This document shows positions 25,954-35,570 of a stretch of DNA of 64,000 nucleotides, piece by piece. Made by a program: the position numbers and the translations under genes. A model generated the notes under the pieces. The model did not search any database and was not told where the DNA came from. It saw only the letters and a list, made by a program, of their open reading frames with translations. Source of the DNA: Burkholderiales bacterium (lineage in GTDB: Bacteria > Pseudomonadota > Gammaproteobacteria > Burkholderiales > JAHFRG01); assembly GCA_035543335.1 (NCBI GenBank), contig DASZZH010000007.1:1-64000 (forward strand). The letters are read 5' to 3'. The number at the start of each line of letters is the position of its first letter. Positions within the stretch are counted from its first letter, which is position 1.

Positions 25954-27140
25954 AACGCTGCTGGATTTGCGCAAGCTGCTTCCTGCTCGTGTTTGCACCG
26001 GCTTTCCCTCTTGATGCCGCCCCTCCCAAGGAAGAGCTCAAAAAGGAAGAGCTCAAACAACTGCGCGGGCGCATCGAAGCGCTGCAACAGGAGCTGGCGA
26101 GCGCGGAAGACGAAAAATCCGAGGCGGCCGATGCGTTGAAGGAATCCGAGCGCGCCATTTCCGAGGCCAATCGCAAGCTGTATGAGTTAAGCCGCCAGCA
26201 GCGTGAAATAAATTCCGCACTGGCCACGCTGCAAACACAAAGCCGGCAGACTGAAAGCAGCTTGCGCAATCAGCAAACGCTTTTGGAAAAACTGCTTTAC
26301 CAGGCTTACATCGGGCAGCAGCCGGATTACCTTGCTCTGCTTCTAAACGGCCAGGACCCCGACCGGCTGGCGCGGCAGCTCCATTACTACAGCTACATTT
26401 CCCGCGCGCGCGCCGATTTAATCGCCAGGCTGCGGGGCAATCTCAACCAGCTCGCCACCCTCTCCACCCAAACTAGGGAAAAAAGCGACGAGCTCAAGGC
26501 CATCCAACGGGAACATGCGGCGCAGAAGCGGCAATTGGAAAAGGAAAATGCGGAACATCAGCGCGTGCTGGCCAGACTTTCCCAGCAAATCACCAAGCAA
26601 CGGCACGAGATCGGCACGCTTCAGCGCAACGAGAAACGCCTGACCCGGCTCATCGAGAGGCTGGCGAAAATCCTTTCGGAAAAAAAAGCACCCTCCAGAC
26701 TCAGCAACAGCCGGCTTCCCGACTCCTCGCTCGATACCAGTCCTTTCCAGCAACTTAAGGGCAAGCTGAATTTGCCGGTCAAAGGGGAACTCGCCAATCG
26801 TTTCGGCAGTCCACGTTCTGACAGCGGGCTTACCTGGAAAGGGCTGTTCATCCTCTCCCCCGGTGGGCAGGAAGTGAAAGCCGTCGCCGCCGGGCGGGTA
26901 GTGTACGCCGACTGGCTGCGCGGATTCGGCAACCTGATCATCCTCGACCATGGCGCGGGCTACATGAGCCTCTACGGCAATAACGAAACCCTATACAAGC
27001 AGGTGGGCGACGAAATCCACGGCGGAGACACCATCGCGGCGGTCGGAAACAGCGGCGGCAATCCCGATTCCGGTTTATACTTTGAGATGCGGTACCAGGG
27101 CAAACCATTCGACCCCCTGGCCTGGGTCACCGTCAAATAG
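25950..27140 (+). CDS. envC: EnvC-like murein hydrolase activator (degenerate LytM/M23)
   Basis: A 396-residue periplasmic protein starting at GTG 25950. A signal peptide is followed by a long Gln/Glu-rich coiled coil (about 30-125 and 165-245) and a C-terminal LytM domain. The metal-binding His of active M23 peptidases are absent: [12 protein letters not shown] replaces the HxxxD region, and [10 protein letters not shown] replaces the HLHFE motif. This degeneracy is diagnostic of EnvC, which activates cell-wall amidases at the septum rather than cutting peptidoglycan. It lies between gpmA and ctpA, a common proteobacterial order. Confidence 0.9.
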   Translation: MKRCWICASCFLLVFAPAFPLDAAPPKEELKKEELKQLRGRIEALQQELASAEDEKSEAADALKESERAISEANRKLYELSRQQREINSALATLQTQSRQTESSLRNQQTLLEKLLYQAYIGQQPDYLALLLNGQDPDRLARQLHYYSYISRARADLIARLRGNLNQLATLSTQTREKSDELKAIQREHAAQKRQLEKENAEHQRVLARLSQQITKQRHEIGTLQRNEKRLTRLIERLAKILSEKKAPSRLSNSRLPDSSLDTSPFQQLKGKLNLPVKGELANRFGSPRSDSGLTWKGLFILSPGGQEVKAVAAGRVVYADWLRGFGNLIILDHGAGYMSLYGNNETLYKQVGDEIHGGDTIAAVGNSGGNPDSGLYFEMRYQGKPFDPLAWVTVK

Positions 27141-27178
27141 GCAAACAGGTCACTGGAAAGCAGCACGAGGAGATCTAA

Positions 27179-28573
27179 ATGCGGGACAAATTACAGCAGC
27201 TCGGCCTGGTAATACTGGGCGCCTTGCTGGGCGTGGCTTTGAGCCTTAACTTCTCCGCGGTGGCGCAGAAAGAAGCCGCCACGCCGCTGCCGGTCGAGGA
27301 GTTGCGAGCCTTCACCGAAGTGTTCGGCCGCATCAAGAACGACTACGTCGAGCCGGTGGATGACAAGAAGCTCATCACCGAGGCCATCAACGGCATGCTG
27401 ACCGGCCTTGACCCGCATTCGGCGTATCTCGATGCCGATGCCTTCAAGGAACTGCAAGTCGGAACCCAGGGCGAATTCGGCGGTTTGGGGATAGAAGTCA
27501 GCATGGAAGACGGTTTTGTAAAAGTGGTTTCCCCGATTGAAGATACCCCTGCTTACACTGCCGGGCTCAGGAGCGGCGACCTCATCATCAAGCTCGACGA
27601 CACTGCGGTAAGAGGCATGACCCTCAACGATGCAGTGAAGCGCATGCGCGGCAAGCCCAATACGCAAATTACGCTCACCGTGGTGCGCAAGGGCGAGTCC
27701 AAGCCGCTGGTGTTTACGCTGACACGCGCCGTCATCAAGGTGCAAAGCGTCAAATCCAAGATGTTCGAGCCTGGCTACGGCTACATCCGCATCACCCAGT
27801 TCCAGGAGCACACCGGCGAGACGCTGGTTAAGGCAATCAACGATTTATACAAGCCCGGCACATTGAAAGGCCTGGTTCTGGATTTGCGCAACGACCCAGG
27901 CGGGCTGCTCAACAGCGCCGTCGCCGTGTCCGCCGCGTTCCTGCAACCCAATGCGCTGGTGGTTTACACCGAAGGCCGCTCCGATGACGCGAAGATGCGG
28001 CTTTCCGCCATCCCGGAAAATTACCTGCGCGGCAATTTCAAGGAAGATTACCTGAAAAAACTGCCACCGGCGGTAAAGAGCGTGCCGCTGGTCGTGCTGG
28101 TAAACAGCGGCTCGGCCTCGGCTTCCGAAATCGTCGCCGGCGCGCTGCAGGACCACAAGCGCGCCATCATCATGGGCACGCAAAGCTTCGGCAAGGGCTC
28201 GGTGCAAACCATCCTGCCGCTCGGCAACAACACGGCGATTAAGCTCACCACGGCGCGCTATTACACGCCAAATGGCCGTTCAATCCAGGTCAAGGGCATC
28301 GTGCCGGACATCGTGGTGGAAGAAGCCACGGTGAATGGTGTCGAACCGGGCCCGCGGCTGCGCGAAGCGGATTTGGAGCGGCATCTTTCCAACGATACGC
28401 AGCCGGAAGAGAAATCCGCTCCACCAAAGCCCACGCCGCCCAAGCTGAACCCCAAACCCAAAGGCGAAGAAGGCAAGGTCGAGCTTCCGGAATTCGGCGG
28501 AAAAAACGATTACCAGCTGAACCAGGCGGTCAACCTGCTCAAAGGCCTGCAAATCCTGCAAGGGCAAAAATAA
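27179..28573 (+). CDS. ctpA: Carboxy-terminal processing protease (S41)
   Basis: A 464-residue periplasmic serine protease: N-terminal membrane anchor or signal (LVILGALLGVALSL), a PDZ domain (about 95-165) with GGLGIEV and AGLRSGDLIIKL, and an S41 catalytic domain with the Ser in VNSGSASASEIVAGALQD and the Lys in GTQSFGKGSVQT. The C-terminal tail is Pro/Lys-rich and variable. GAGGAGATC lies 5 bases upstream of ATG 27179. Such proteases regulate peptidoglycan hydrolases or trim secreted proteins. Confidence 0.94.
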   Translation: MRDKLQQLGLVILGALLGVALSLNFSAVAQKEAATPLPVEELRAFTEVFGRIKNDYVEPVDDKKLITEAINGMLTGLDPHSAYLDADAFKELQVGTQGEFGGLGIEVSMEDGFVKVVSPIEDTPAYTAGLRSGDLIIKLDDTAVRGMTLNDAVKRMRGKPNTQITLTVVRKGESKPLVFTLTRAVIKVQSVKSKMFEPGYGYIRITQFQEHTGETLVKAINDLYKPGTLKGLVLDLRNDPGGLLNSAVAVSAAFLQPNALVVYTEGRSDDAKMRLSAIPENYLRGNFKEDYLKKLPPAVKSVPLVVLVNSGSASASEIVAGALQDHKRAIIMGTQSFGKGSVQTILPLGNNTAIKLTTARYYTPNGRSIQVKGIVPDIVVEEATVNGVEPGPRLREADLERHLSNDTQPEEKSAPPKPTPPKLNPKPKGEEGKVELPEFGGKNDYQLNQAVNLLKGLQILQGQK

Positions 28574-28608
28574 GTTCTTGCAGGTTTGCCGCTCGACCCG
28601 GCTTTGCC

Positions 28609-29376
28609 ATGAATGATAACCAGTTAATCAGGTATAGCCGGCATATTCTGCTGCCGCAAATCGGCATTGAAGGCCAGGAAAAGCTGCTTCACTCGCATGC
28701 GCTGATTATCGGCGCAGGCGGTCTGGGCTCTCCTGCCGCGCTTTATCTCGCGGCGAGCGGGGTCGGCAAAATCACCATCTGCGATGGCGAAAAGGTGGAT
28801 CTCACCAACCTGCAACGGCAAATCGTCCACCACACACTTTCTGTTGGCACACCCAAAACCCAATCCGCGCGCAACACGCTTGGACTCATCAATCCCGAAG
28901 TAACCGTGGTCGAGGTTTCCAAGCGCGTAACCCGCGAAGACATCCTTGATTTGGTAAGGAACGCCGATGTGGTGCTCGATGCCAGCGACAACTTCGCCAC
29001 CCGCCATGCAGTGAACCGCGCCTGCGTCGCGCACCGCAAGCCTTTGGTTTCAGGCGCCGGCGTGCGCTTCGACGGCCAAGTCGCGGTGTTCGATTTGCGG
29101 GAAACTTCAAGCCCCTGCTACCACTGCCTGTTCCCCGAAGCAGGCGAAGTCGAGGAAACGCGCTGCGCGGTGATGGGCGTGTTCGCGCCGTTAACCGGCA
29201 TCATCGGCACCATTCAGGCGGCGGAAGCGCTGAAGCTATTGACCGGTGCGGGCGAAACGCTGAATGGGAGATTGCTTTTGGTTGATGCGCTTTCGATGGA
29301 ATGGCGCTCGATCAAACTCGCCAAAGACCCGCAGTGCACCGTGTGCGACAGAAAGGCGCAGGCGGTGAATGCTTAG
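28609..29376 (+). CDS. moeB: MoeB/ThiF-family sulfur-carrier adenylyltransferase
   Basis: Adenylates the C-terminal glycine of a ubiquitin-like sulfur carrier (MoaD or ThiS). The 255-residue protein has the ATP-binding GAGGLG (35-40), CDGEKVDLTNLQRQ, the DASDNFATRHAVN segment, zinc Cys pairs at 170/173 and 243/246, and Cys186 in the conserved TRCAVMGVFAPL loop. No rhodanese domain is fused. MoeB and ThiF cannot be separated with certainty by sequence alone. It follows ctpA after 35 bases and is convergent with the carbonic anhydrase. Confidence 0.9.
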   Translation: MNDNQLIRYSRHILLPQIGIEGQEKLLHSHALIIGAGGLGSPAALYLAASGVGKITICDGEKVDLTNLQRQIVHHTLSVGTPKTQSARNTLGLINPEVTVVEVSKRVTREDILDLVRNADVVLDASDNFATRHAVNRACVAHRKPLVSGAGVRFDGQVAVFDLRETSSPCYHCLFPEAGEVEETRCAVMGVFAPLTGIIGTIQAAEALKLLTGAGETLNGRLLLVDALSMEWRSIKLAKDPQCTVCDRKAQAVNA

Positions 29377-29398
29377 CAGCCAGTCAGGCCGCGGCAAA

Positions 29399-30043
29399 TC
29401 ATGACAAAGCGGAAATCGCCGCCTGGTAGGCCGCGGCGGTCTCATGCGTTCCACTAACCGTGATTTCCATGTCGCGCAGCTGCCCGTTCTCCAGCCCGTA
29501 AATCCAGCCGTGAATCGCCAGCTCCTGCCCGCGCTCCCATGCGTCGCGCGCAATCGTAGTCTGGCAGACGTTGGCCACCTGCTCAATGACGTTCAGCTCG
29601 CACAGCCGGTCGCAGCGCCTGGAATCGTCGGGCATCCCAGCCAATAACGCCTCGTGCTTCTGGCGCACATCCTGCACGTGGCGCAGCCAGTTATCAATCA
29701 AGCCCAGGCGGGTGAAGGAAAACGCGGCTTTAACACCGCTGCAACCGTAGTGCCCGCAGACGATAATGTGGCGCACCTTGAGCACATCTACCGCGAACTG
29801 CATCACCGAGAGACAGTTGAGGTCGGTGTGCACCACTATGTTAGCCACGTTGCGGTGAACGAACAGCTCGCCCGGCGGGAGCCCGACAATCTGGTTGGCG
29901 GGCACCCGGCTATCGGAGCAGCCAATCCACAAATAGGCGGGCGACTGCTGGTGCGAGAGCTTGAGAAAAAAATCCGGATCCTGCTGCCGAATGCGGTCAG
30001 CCCATGCTCGATTGTTTTTGAGCAGTTGTTTGAGGGATTGCAT
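29399..30043 (-). CDS. can: Beta-class carbonic anhydrase
   Basis: Interconverts CO2 and bicarbonate, supplying bicarbonate for carboxylations such as fatty acid synthesis. The 214-residue protein has all zinc and active-site residues: Cys42, Asp44 and Arg46 in GCSDSRVPAN, and His98 and Cys101 in CGHYGCSG. FVHRNVANIV and LAIHGWIYGLENG are also typical. The length fits the bacterial Can type. A monocistronic unit is likely, since both neighbours are separated or convergent. Confidence 0.95.
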   Translation of the reverse strand: MQSLKQLLKNNRAWADRIRQQDPDFFLKLSHQQSPAYLWIGCSDSRVPANQIVGLPPGELFVHRNVANIVVHTDLNCLSVMQFAVDVLKVRHIIVCGHYGCSGVKAAFSFTRLGLIDNWLRHVQDVRQKHEALLAGMPDDSRRCDRLCELNVIEQVANVCQTTIARDAWERGQELAIHGWIYGLENGQLRDMEITVSGTHETAAAYQAAISALS

Positions 30044-30167
30044 ATTTAAGTTGTGTTCGGCGGCCTAACGCCCTGCTTGCTGCGCTTTCAAAGAAATGGC
30101 GCTCAATTAAATTCGGTAAGAACCCGCCGTGCCCTGCTTGAGGCGCGAAAGCGCAAGTGTTAAATAC

Positions 30168-30746
30168 TTAACCTCTTATCAACTCCCGCCACTGCCCGGC
30201 CCAGTGCTCCATCGGTTCGCGCTTGAAACCGCTCTTGGCGTATTGGTGCCAGCGGCCGGTGACGAAGCACATTAAAAGATTGGCCTGCGCCGCCGTGTCC
30301 AGATCGGCAGGAATTTCATTGCGGCTCGCGGCAAAGCGCAGCGCCTGGCGCAGCGAGGCTTCGAGCCGGTCGTGCAATTGATTGATGCGGGTTTGCAGCC
30401 GTTCATTCTCATTCACCAGCGCATCGCCTATCAGCACGCGGGTCATCCCCGGATTTTTCTCGGCGAAACCCAAAAGCATCGAGAGCATCGCTTCCAGCTG
30501 CTTCAAGCCGCTTTGTTCGTCCGAGGTGATTTTGTTAATCAGCCCAAACAGCGATTCTTCGACGAATTCAATCAGCCCCTCGAACATCTGCGCCTTGCTG
30601 GCGAAATGGCGATAAAGCGCCGCTTCGGAAATGTCGAGTTTCGCCGCCAGCGCCGCGGTAGTTATTTTCTCCGCACGAGGGTTTTGCAGCATTTGCGCGA
30701 GCGTCTGCAAAATCTGCATCTTGCGCTCGCCTTTCTTAGCCGCCAT
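30168..30746 (-). CDS. slmA: Nucleoid occlusion factor SlmA (TetR family)
   Basis: A 192-residue DNA-binding protein that blocks FtsZ ring assembly over the nucleoid. The N-terminal helix-turn-helix (about 10-58) contains ITTAALAAKLDISEAALYRHFASKAQMFEGLI (recognition helix ISEAALYRHF). The C-terminal helical domain has FVTGRWHQYAKSGFKREP, as in SlmA. The family normally binds sites excluded from the terminus region, so its location about 12 kb from dif is a curiosity. Repeat copy B2 lies just upstream of its start. Confidence 0.9.
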   Translation of the reverse strand: MAAKKGERKMQILQTLAQMLQNPRAEKITTAALAAKLDISEAALYRHFASKAQMFEGLIEFVEESLFGLINKITSDEQSGLKQLEAMLSMLLGFAEKNPGMTRVLIGDALVNENERLQTRINQLHDRLEASLRQALRFAASRNEIPADLDTAAQANLLMCFVTGRWHQYAKSGFKREPMEHWAGQWRELIRG

Positions 30747-30764
30747 TGCTCTGCCTCAGATCAA

Positions 30765-31259
30765 GGAACCTCTGATTAAGTCCTCCGCGAATTGCGTTGC
30801 CGGCAAAATGCGGATGGATGCAAGGCGCGCGACGAAGGTCGTACTCGAAGTACGACACCGAGGAGGGCCCGCGCAGCGTCCGCACCTGCGAAGCTGTGCA
30901 GTGAAGCGGGCCAGCGCTCGCCTTCGCGGTCGCACGTGCCGAGGCTCCACGCTCCGGCGAGCACGACGCAGACACCGCATTTTACCGCAACCCGGATGGG
31001 ACGGCTGCCGCGACACGGTGAGCGAAGCTTGGGGTGCGGGAGCGGCAGCATGGGCGCCCCCGTTTAACAGTGATTCTTGCGGCAGCTTGCGCCCCTGCCC
31101 GCACCACGCTGCGCGAGACTGAGTCCGGGGCGCTTGTCCGGGCGGTCTGCTTTGTCGCTCGGCTTGCCAAGGGGGTCTGGCCATTGGCTGCGCCTCGCTT
31201 CGCGCATCCCCTTCCGGAAAGCCGCCGTCGCAACCACGTGGGACTTAATCAGAGGTTCC
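30765..31259 (+). repeat. Repeat family B, copy B2 (495 bp, longest copy)
   Basis: Perfect 19-base terminal inverted repeats GGAACCTCTGATTAAGTCC at 30765-30783 and 31241-31259. After the left end comes the TCCGCG...GCGTTGC module shared with B1 and B3, then GATGCAAGGCGCGCGACGAA shared with family A, and the hairpin CGTACT/AGTACG (30840-30854). The right part shares GGGCGGTCTGCTTTGTCGCT and TTCCGGAAAGCCG with family A. It lies between maf (stop 6 bases away) and slmA, on whose transcript it would lie if the two are co-transcribed. No convincing ORF. Confidence 0.87.
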
Positions 31260-31264
31260 TAAGC

Positions 31265-31876
31265 CTAGAGGACCTCGAAGCCTTCGTTTTTCAACATGTC
31301 CACCAGTGCGATCAGTGGCAAGCCTACCAATGAAGAGGGGTCGTCGCCCCGCATGCTTTGGAGGAGCGCGACGCCCAAGCCTTCGGTTTTGGCGCTGCCT
31401 GTGCAATGGTAGGGCTGTTCCCTGGCCAGATAGCCGGCAATCTGCGCATCGCTGTAATCGCGCAGCCTGACCTGGTAAGGCACAACCCGAGTTTGCAGGT
31501 TTCCGGTTCGAGCATTAAGCAGACATATGGCAGTGTGAAACATCACGGTCTTGCCGCGCATGAATTGTAATTGCTTCAACGCATTATCATGGGTGTGTGG
31601 TTTGCCCAGCAGCGTGCCGTCCAGGGCTGCGACCTGGTCGCAGCCAATGATGAGCGCTTGCGGGTATAGGTTTTTCACCGCCAGGGCTTTAGCTTGGGCT
31701 AGACGAGCGGCGGTTTGTTCGGGCCGCTCGCCCGGCAAGGGCGATTCATCAACGTTGGGAGCGGCGGCGGAGAAGGGGAGTTGCAGGCGCTCTAACAGCT
31801 CGCGGCGATAAATAGAAGTCGAAGCTAAAACCAGCTGTGGAGAGCTCAAATTTTTCTCGTAAGTTTTTGACACCAA
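31265..31876 (-). CDS. Maf-like nucleotide pyrophosphatase (YceF type)
   Basis: A 203-residue Maf/HAM1-fold house-cleaning enzyme that hydrolyses modified nucleotides; the YceF subgroup prefers 7-methyl-GTP. Visible motifs are LVLASTSIYRRELLERLQLPF, NVDESPLPGERPEQTAARLA, IIGCDQVAALDGTLLGKP and the C-terminal SLVGLPLIALVDMLKN. The start is not firm: TTG 31876 or the adjacent GTG 31873. It is divergent from yceD, the usual arrangement at the head of the rpmF-plsX-fab operon. Confidence 0.92.
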   Translation of the reverse strand: MVSKTYEKNLSSPQLVLASTSIYRRELLERLQLPFSAAAPNVDESPLPGERPEQTAARLAQAKALAVKNLYPQALIIGCDQVAALDGTLLGKPHTHDNALKQLQFMRGKTVMFHTAICLLNARTGNLQTRVVPYQVRLRDYSDAQIAGYLAREQPYHCTGSAKTEGLGVALLQSMRGDDPSSLVGLPLIALVDMLKNEGFEVL

Positions 31877-31904
31877 ACTGCAAAAATAATATCATGCGCG
31901 CCTT

Positions 31905-32411
31905 ATGCCTGAACAGGTCGCTGTCGACAGCCTGACATTTGCCCGCGGCGCGGAAGCTCTGCGTGGTAAAATACCCGTCGCCGACTTGCTGCGTTTGCGC
32001 ACCTATTTATATTCTACGGAAGGTGTCATCGAATACGAGTTGCGCGGCACGGTAAATTCCCGGGGCAAGCCGCAATTGCATCTAGCAATTCAAGGCAGGA
32101 TTTGTCTCAAATGCCAACGCTGCCTGGGCGAGCTGGCGCAGGATGTGGATCGGGTTTGCGATCTGCTGCTGATCGAAAACCAAAATGATTTTTCCGAAGT
32201 TACGGAAGAAGACGAAACCGTAGACTGCATCCCGGCGGAAACGGAGCTGGATGTGCTGGCCTTGCTCGAGGAAGAAATCATATTGGGGTTGCCGCTTTCT
32301 CCGAGGCATGACACGGCGGCATGTCGAATCAGTGAAGAGTATGATGGCAGCCGGGCCGGCCGCACGGCTTTTGCGCCGCTCGCGGCGCTGAAAAATCGGA
32401 ACACTGAATAG
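31905..32411 (+). CDS. yceD: YceD/DUF177 family protein
   Basis: A 168-residue protein with the DUF177 zinc-like motif CLKCQRCLGEL near the middle (about 67-77), an acidic stretch EVTEEDETVDCIP, and LDVLALLEEEIILGLPLSPRH. It is linked to 23S rRNA accumulation in E. coli (family knowledge). It lies 9 bases upstream of rpmF, as in most proteobacteria, and heads the plus-strand fatty-acid operon. Confidence 0.92.
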   Translation: MPEQVAVDSLTFARGAEALRGKIPVADLLRLRTYLYSTEGVIEYELRGTVNSRGKPQLHLAIQGRICLKCQRCLGELAQDVDRVCDLLLIENQNDFSEVTEEDETVDCIPAETELDVLALLEEEIILGLPLSPRHDTAACRISEEYDGSRAGRTAFAPLAALKNRNTE

Positions 32412-32420
32412 GAGTTTGTC

Positions 32421-32600
32421 ATGGCAGTTCAGCAAAACAAGAAATCCCCGTCGAAGCGCGGCATGCACCGTGCGCATGATTTTCTGACCAACCCGCCGCT
32501 GGCAGTCGAGCCCACCACCGGCGAAGTCCATTTGCGCCACCACATCAGCCCTAACGGCTATTACCGTGGCAAGAAAGTAACTCGCGGCAGGGGCGAATAG
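32421..32600 (+). CDS. rpmF: 50S ribosomal protein L32
   Basis: A 59-residue basic protein translated from ATG 32421 to TAG 32598-32600. It begins [20 protein letters not shown] and ends with [13 protein letters not shown], matching bacterial L32 without the zinc Cys pairs found in some lineages. AGGAG lies 6 bases upstream. The position between yceD and plsX is highly conserved. Confidence 0.97.
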   Translation: MAVQQNKKSPSKRGMHRAHDFLTNPPLAVEPTTGEVHLRHHISPNGYYRGKKVTRGRGE

Positions 32601-32633
32601 TCGCCAAACCGGGCGACCCCTGCCTGCACGGGA

Positions 32634-33650
32634 ATGGATATCACGGTAGCCATCGATTGCATGGGCGGTGACCACGGCCCGCAGGTTACGGTGCCGGCAG
32701 CGGTAAAATTCCAGCAACGCAATCCCGATACGCAAATCGTCCTGGTCGGCCTGCGCGACGTCATCGAACCGGAGTTGCGTGCCATGCGCGCCGAAACCGG
32801 TCCACGGCTGCGCGTGCATCACGCCAGCGAAATAGTGACCATGGATGAACAACCGGTCCTCGCCCTGCGTGGCAAAAAAGATTCCTCGATGCGCGTGGCG
32901 ATCAATCTGGTGAAAAACGGCGAAGCCCAAGCCGGTGTCAGCGCCGGTAACACCGGCGCGCTCATGGCCATTTCCTGTTTTGTGCTGAAAACCCTGCCGG
33001 GCATCGAACGCCCCGCCATTGCCACCGCATTGCCCAGTTTGCGCGGTCAAACTTATGTCCTGGATCTGGGCGCCAACGCCGACTGTACCCCGGAACACCT
33101 GCTGCAGTTCGCCATCATGGGCGCCACCCTGGTTTCCGCGGTGGAGCACAACGAACGTCCGAGCATCGGCCTGCTCAATATCGGCGAGGAAGAAATCAAG
33201 GGCAACAAAGTGGTGAAACGGGCGGCGGAACTGCTGCGCGCAAGTGGGCTCAATTTCTACGGCAATGTCGAGGGCGACGATATTTTTAAAGGCACCACCG
33301 ATGTCGTAGTGTGCGACGGTTTTGTCGGCAACGTGGCGTTGAAGACTTCCGAAGGCATGGCGCAGATGCTGGGGACCTTCCTGCGCGAGGAATTCGAGAG
33401 CAGCCTTTTGACCAGGATAAGCGCCTGGTTCGCCATGCCGGCGCTCAAAGCCTACAGGCACCGGGTTGATTACCGCCGCTACAACGGCGCGAGTCTGCTC
33501 GGTTTGCGCGGCGTAGTGATAAAAAGCCATGGGTCAGCGGATAGCTTTGCTTTTGGCTTTGCCATCCGGCGCGCAGTGGAGGAGGTGCAAAACGGCGTCC
33601 TGCGTCGCATCAGCGAGCGCATGGCGCCGATTCACCCGGAGCCGGTTTGA
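32634..33650 (+). CDS. plsX: Phosphate acyltransferase PlsX
   Basis: Makes acyl-phosphate from acyl-ACP for phospholipid synthesis at the cytoplasmic membrane surface. The 338-residue protein has [11 protein letters not shown] at the N terminus, [58 protein letters not shown] and the C-terminal [14 protein letters not shown]. Length is as usual. Its TGA overlaps the ATG of fabH. Confidence 0.97.
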   Translation: MDITVAIDCMGGDHGPQVTVPAAVKFQQRNPDTQIVLVGLRDVIEPELRAMRAETGPRLRVHHASEIVTMDEQPVLALRGKKDSSMRVAINLVKNGEAQAGVSAGNTGALMAISCFVLKTLPGIERPAIATALPSLRGQTYVLDLGANADCTPEHLLQFAIMGATLVSAVEHNERPSIGLLNIGEEEIKGNKVVKRAAELLRASGLNFYGNVEGDDIFKGTTDVVVCDGFVGNVALKTSEGMAQMLGTFLREEFESSLLTRISAWFAMPALKAYRHRVDYRRYNGASLLGLRGVVIKSHGSADSFAFGFAIRRAVEEVQNGVLRRISERMAPIHPEPV

Positions 33651-34606
33651 TGTACTCGCGCATTGTCGGCAGCGGCAGCTACCTGCCGCAAAAAATCCTC
33701 ACCAACCGCGACCTTGAAACCATGGTGGATACCTCGGATGAGTGGATTTTCACCCGAACCGGTATTCGTCAGCGCCATATCGCGGCAGACAACGAAAACG
33801 CGAGTGATCTGGCGCTTAACGCCAGCAAGAAAGCGATGCAAGCGGCGGCAGTGAAAGCGGGCGATATCGACTTGATCATCGTCGCCACCACCACACCGGA
33901 CATGATTTTTCCCAGCACCGCCTGCATCCTGCAGTCCAAGCTCGGCATCAAGAACTGCCCGGCTTTCGATGTGCAGGCGGTGTGCAGCGGTTTTGTGTAT
34001 GCCTTGGCCACCGCCGACCTGTTTATTCGCTCGGGCAAGAACCGTTGTGCTTTGGTCGTGGGGACTGAAATTTATTCACGCATTCTGAACTGGAATGACC
34101 GCGCCACTTGCGTGCTGTTCGGCGATGGCGCGGGCGCGGTTATCGTAAAAGCCGGCGAAACGCCTGGAATCCTCTCCACCCATTTGCATGCGGACGGCAG
34201 CTACCACAAAGCCCTGGCTGTTCCGGGCAGCGTGTGCGGCGGAAAGGTGACGGGCAATCCGCAGGTGGTGATGGAAGGCAATGCGGTGTTCAAGTTTGCA
34301 GTGAAGGTAATGGAAGAAATGGTGGATGAGGCCCTCGCCGCCAACAAGTTGCAACAAAGCGATATCCAGTGGCTGATTCCGCACCAGGCAAATATCCGCA
34401 TCATTCAGGCAGCCGCCAGGAAACTGGGTTTAGGCATGGATCGGGTGGTAGTGACGATAGATCGCCACGCCAACACTTCCGCTGCCTCGATTCCGCTGGC
34501 TTTGGACGACGCGGTGCAGGATGGCCGTATCAAGCGTGGCGAGCTGATTCTCATGGAAGGCGTGGGCGGGGGATTTACCTGGGGCTCGGTTCTGTTGCGC
34601 TGGTAA
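33650..34606 (+). CDS. fabH: 3-oxoacyl-ACP synthase III (FabH)
   Basis: Condenses acetyl-CoA with malonyl-ACP to initiate fatty acid elongation. From ATG 33650 the enzyme has 318 residues with catalytic Cys112 in DVQAVCSGF, His in [12 protein letters not shown] and Asn in [13 protein letters not shown]. The N-terminal GSGSYLP and [15 protein letters not shown] are typical. It is translationally coupled to plsX through a shared A in TGATG. Confidence 0.97.
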   Translation: MYSRIVGSGSYLPQKILTNRDLETMVDTSDEWIFTRTGIRQRHIAADNENASDLALNASKKAMQAAAVKAGDIDLIIVATTTPDMIFPSTACILQSKLGIKNCPAFDVQAVCSGFVYALATADLFIRSGKNRCALVVGTEIYSRILNWNDRATCVLFGDGAGAVIVKAGETPGILSTHLHADGSYHKALAVPGSVCGGKVTGNPQVVMEGNAVFKFAVKVMEEMVDEALAANKLQQSDIQWLIPHQANIRIIQAAARKLGLGMDRVVVTIDRHANTSAASIPLALDDAVQDGRIKRGELILMEGVGGGFTWGSVLLRW

Positions 34607-34616
34607 TTAAATAAAC

Positions 34617-35546
34617 ATGAAATTCGCATTCGTCTTCCCCGGCCAAGGCTCGCAGTCGGTTGGCATGATGCGCGGCTTTGCCGATTTACCCGTGGTACGC
34701 CAGACCTTTGATGAGGCTTCAGGCATTCTCAATCAGGATTTGTGGACGCTAGTGGAAAACGGGCCGGAAACGGCATTGAGCCAGACGGTCAATACCCAAC
34801 CGGTGATGCTGATTGCCGGCATCGCAGTTTATCGCGCCTGGCGAAAGCTGGGCGGCGCAGCGCCCCACTTGCTGGCCGGCCATAGCTTGGCGGAATATAC
34901 TGCCCTGGTCGCGGGCGGAGCGCTGGATTTCGCCGAAGCGTTGCCGCTGGTGCGATTCCGGGCGGAAACCATGCAGCAAGCCGTACCCGAGGGAATGGGG
35001 GGAATCGCCGCAATACTCGGCCTGGATGAAATAAAGATTAAGGAAATCTGCTTGGAAGCGGCGCAGGGCGAAGTCCTGGAGGCGGTGAATTTCAATTCGC
35101 CGGGCCAGATTGTGGTCGCCGGGCATAGAACAGCGGTGCTGCGCGGCATGGAGCTGGCCAAGACCAAAGGCGCAAAGCGCGCCATCATGCTGCCGATGAG
35201 CGCGCCTTCGCATTGTTCGCTGATGCGCGGAGCGGCGGTAAAGCTGAAAGAACGTTTGCAATCAGCGGCAATCAAGCCACCCCAAATCCCGGTAGTGCAT
35301 AATGTGGACGTGAGCGAACATGCGGAGCCCGACGCGATCAAGGAAGCGCTGGTACGACAACTGTATAATCCAGTGCGCTGGGTGGAAACCATCCGGGCTT
35401 TGGCGCAAAGAGGCGTAACGCATGTCGCGGAATGCGCGCCGGGCGGAGTGCTGGCCGGCCTCAACAAGCGAATTGCTCCCGCTCAGGAAGTATTTGCGTT
35501 CAACGATGGGGCGGCGCTCAAGCAGGCGTTGGCGGTACTGGCCTGA
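34617..35546 (+). CDS. fabD: Malonyl-CoA-ACP transacylase
   Basis: Loads malonate onto acyl carrier protein. The 309-residue enzyme carries FPGQGSQSVGM, QPVMLIAGIA, the nucleophile Ser90 in LAGHSLAEYTALV, and the second active-site His in MLPMSAPSHCSLM. It lies 10 bases after fabH and 24 bases before fabG in the same operon. Confidence 0.97.
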   Translation: MKFAFVFPGQGSQSVGMMRGFADLPVVRQTFDEASGILNQDLWTLVENGPETALSQTVNTQPVMLIAGIAVYRAWRKLGGAAPHLLAGHSLAEYTALVAGGALDFAEALPLVRFRAETMQQAVPEGMGGIAAILGLDEIKIKEICLEAAQGEVLEAVNFNSPGQIVVAGHRTAVLRGMELAKTKGAKRAIMLPMSAPSHCSLMRGAAVKLKERLQSAAIKPPQIPVVHNVDVSEHAEPDAIKEALVRQLYNPVRWVETIRALAQRGVTHVAECAPGGVLAGLNKRIAPAQEVFAFNDGAALKQALAVLA

Positions 35547-35570
35547 CTTTTTCACGACAACTCACAAAAA

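Noticed and set aside
30765-31259. ORFs of 79-163 codons within repeat B2
   Set aside because: Frames are Arg/Ala/Pro-rich, open on several strands at once because of high GC, and differ between copies, so they are not conserved proteins.
32082-33530. Long minus-strand ORF of 482 codons opposite yceD, rpmF and plsX
   Set aside because: His/Gln/Arg-rich shadow of conserved plus-strand genes with no family resemblance.
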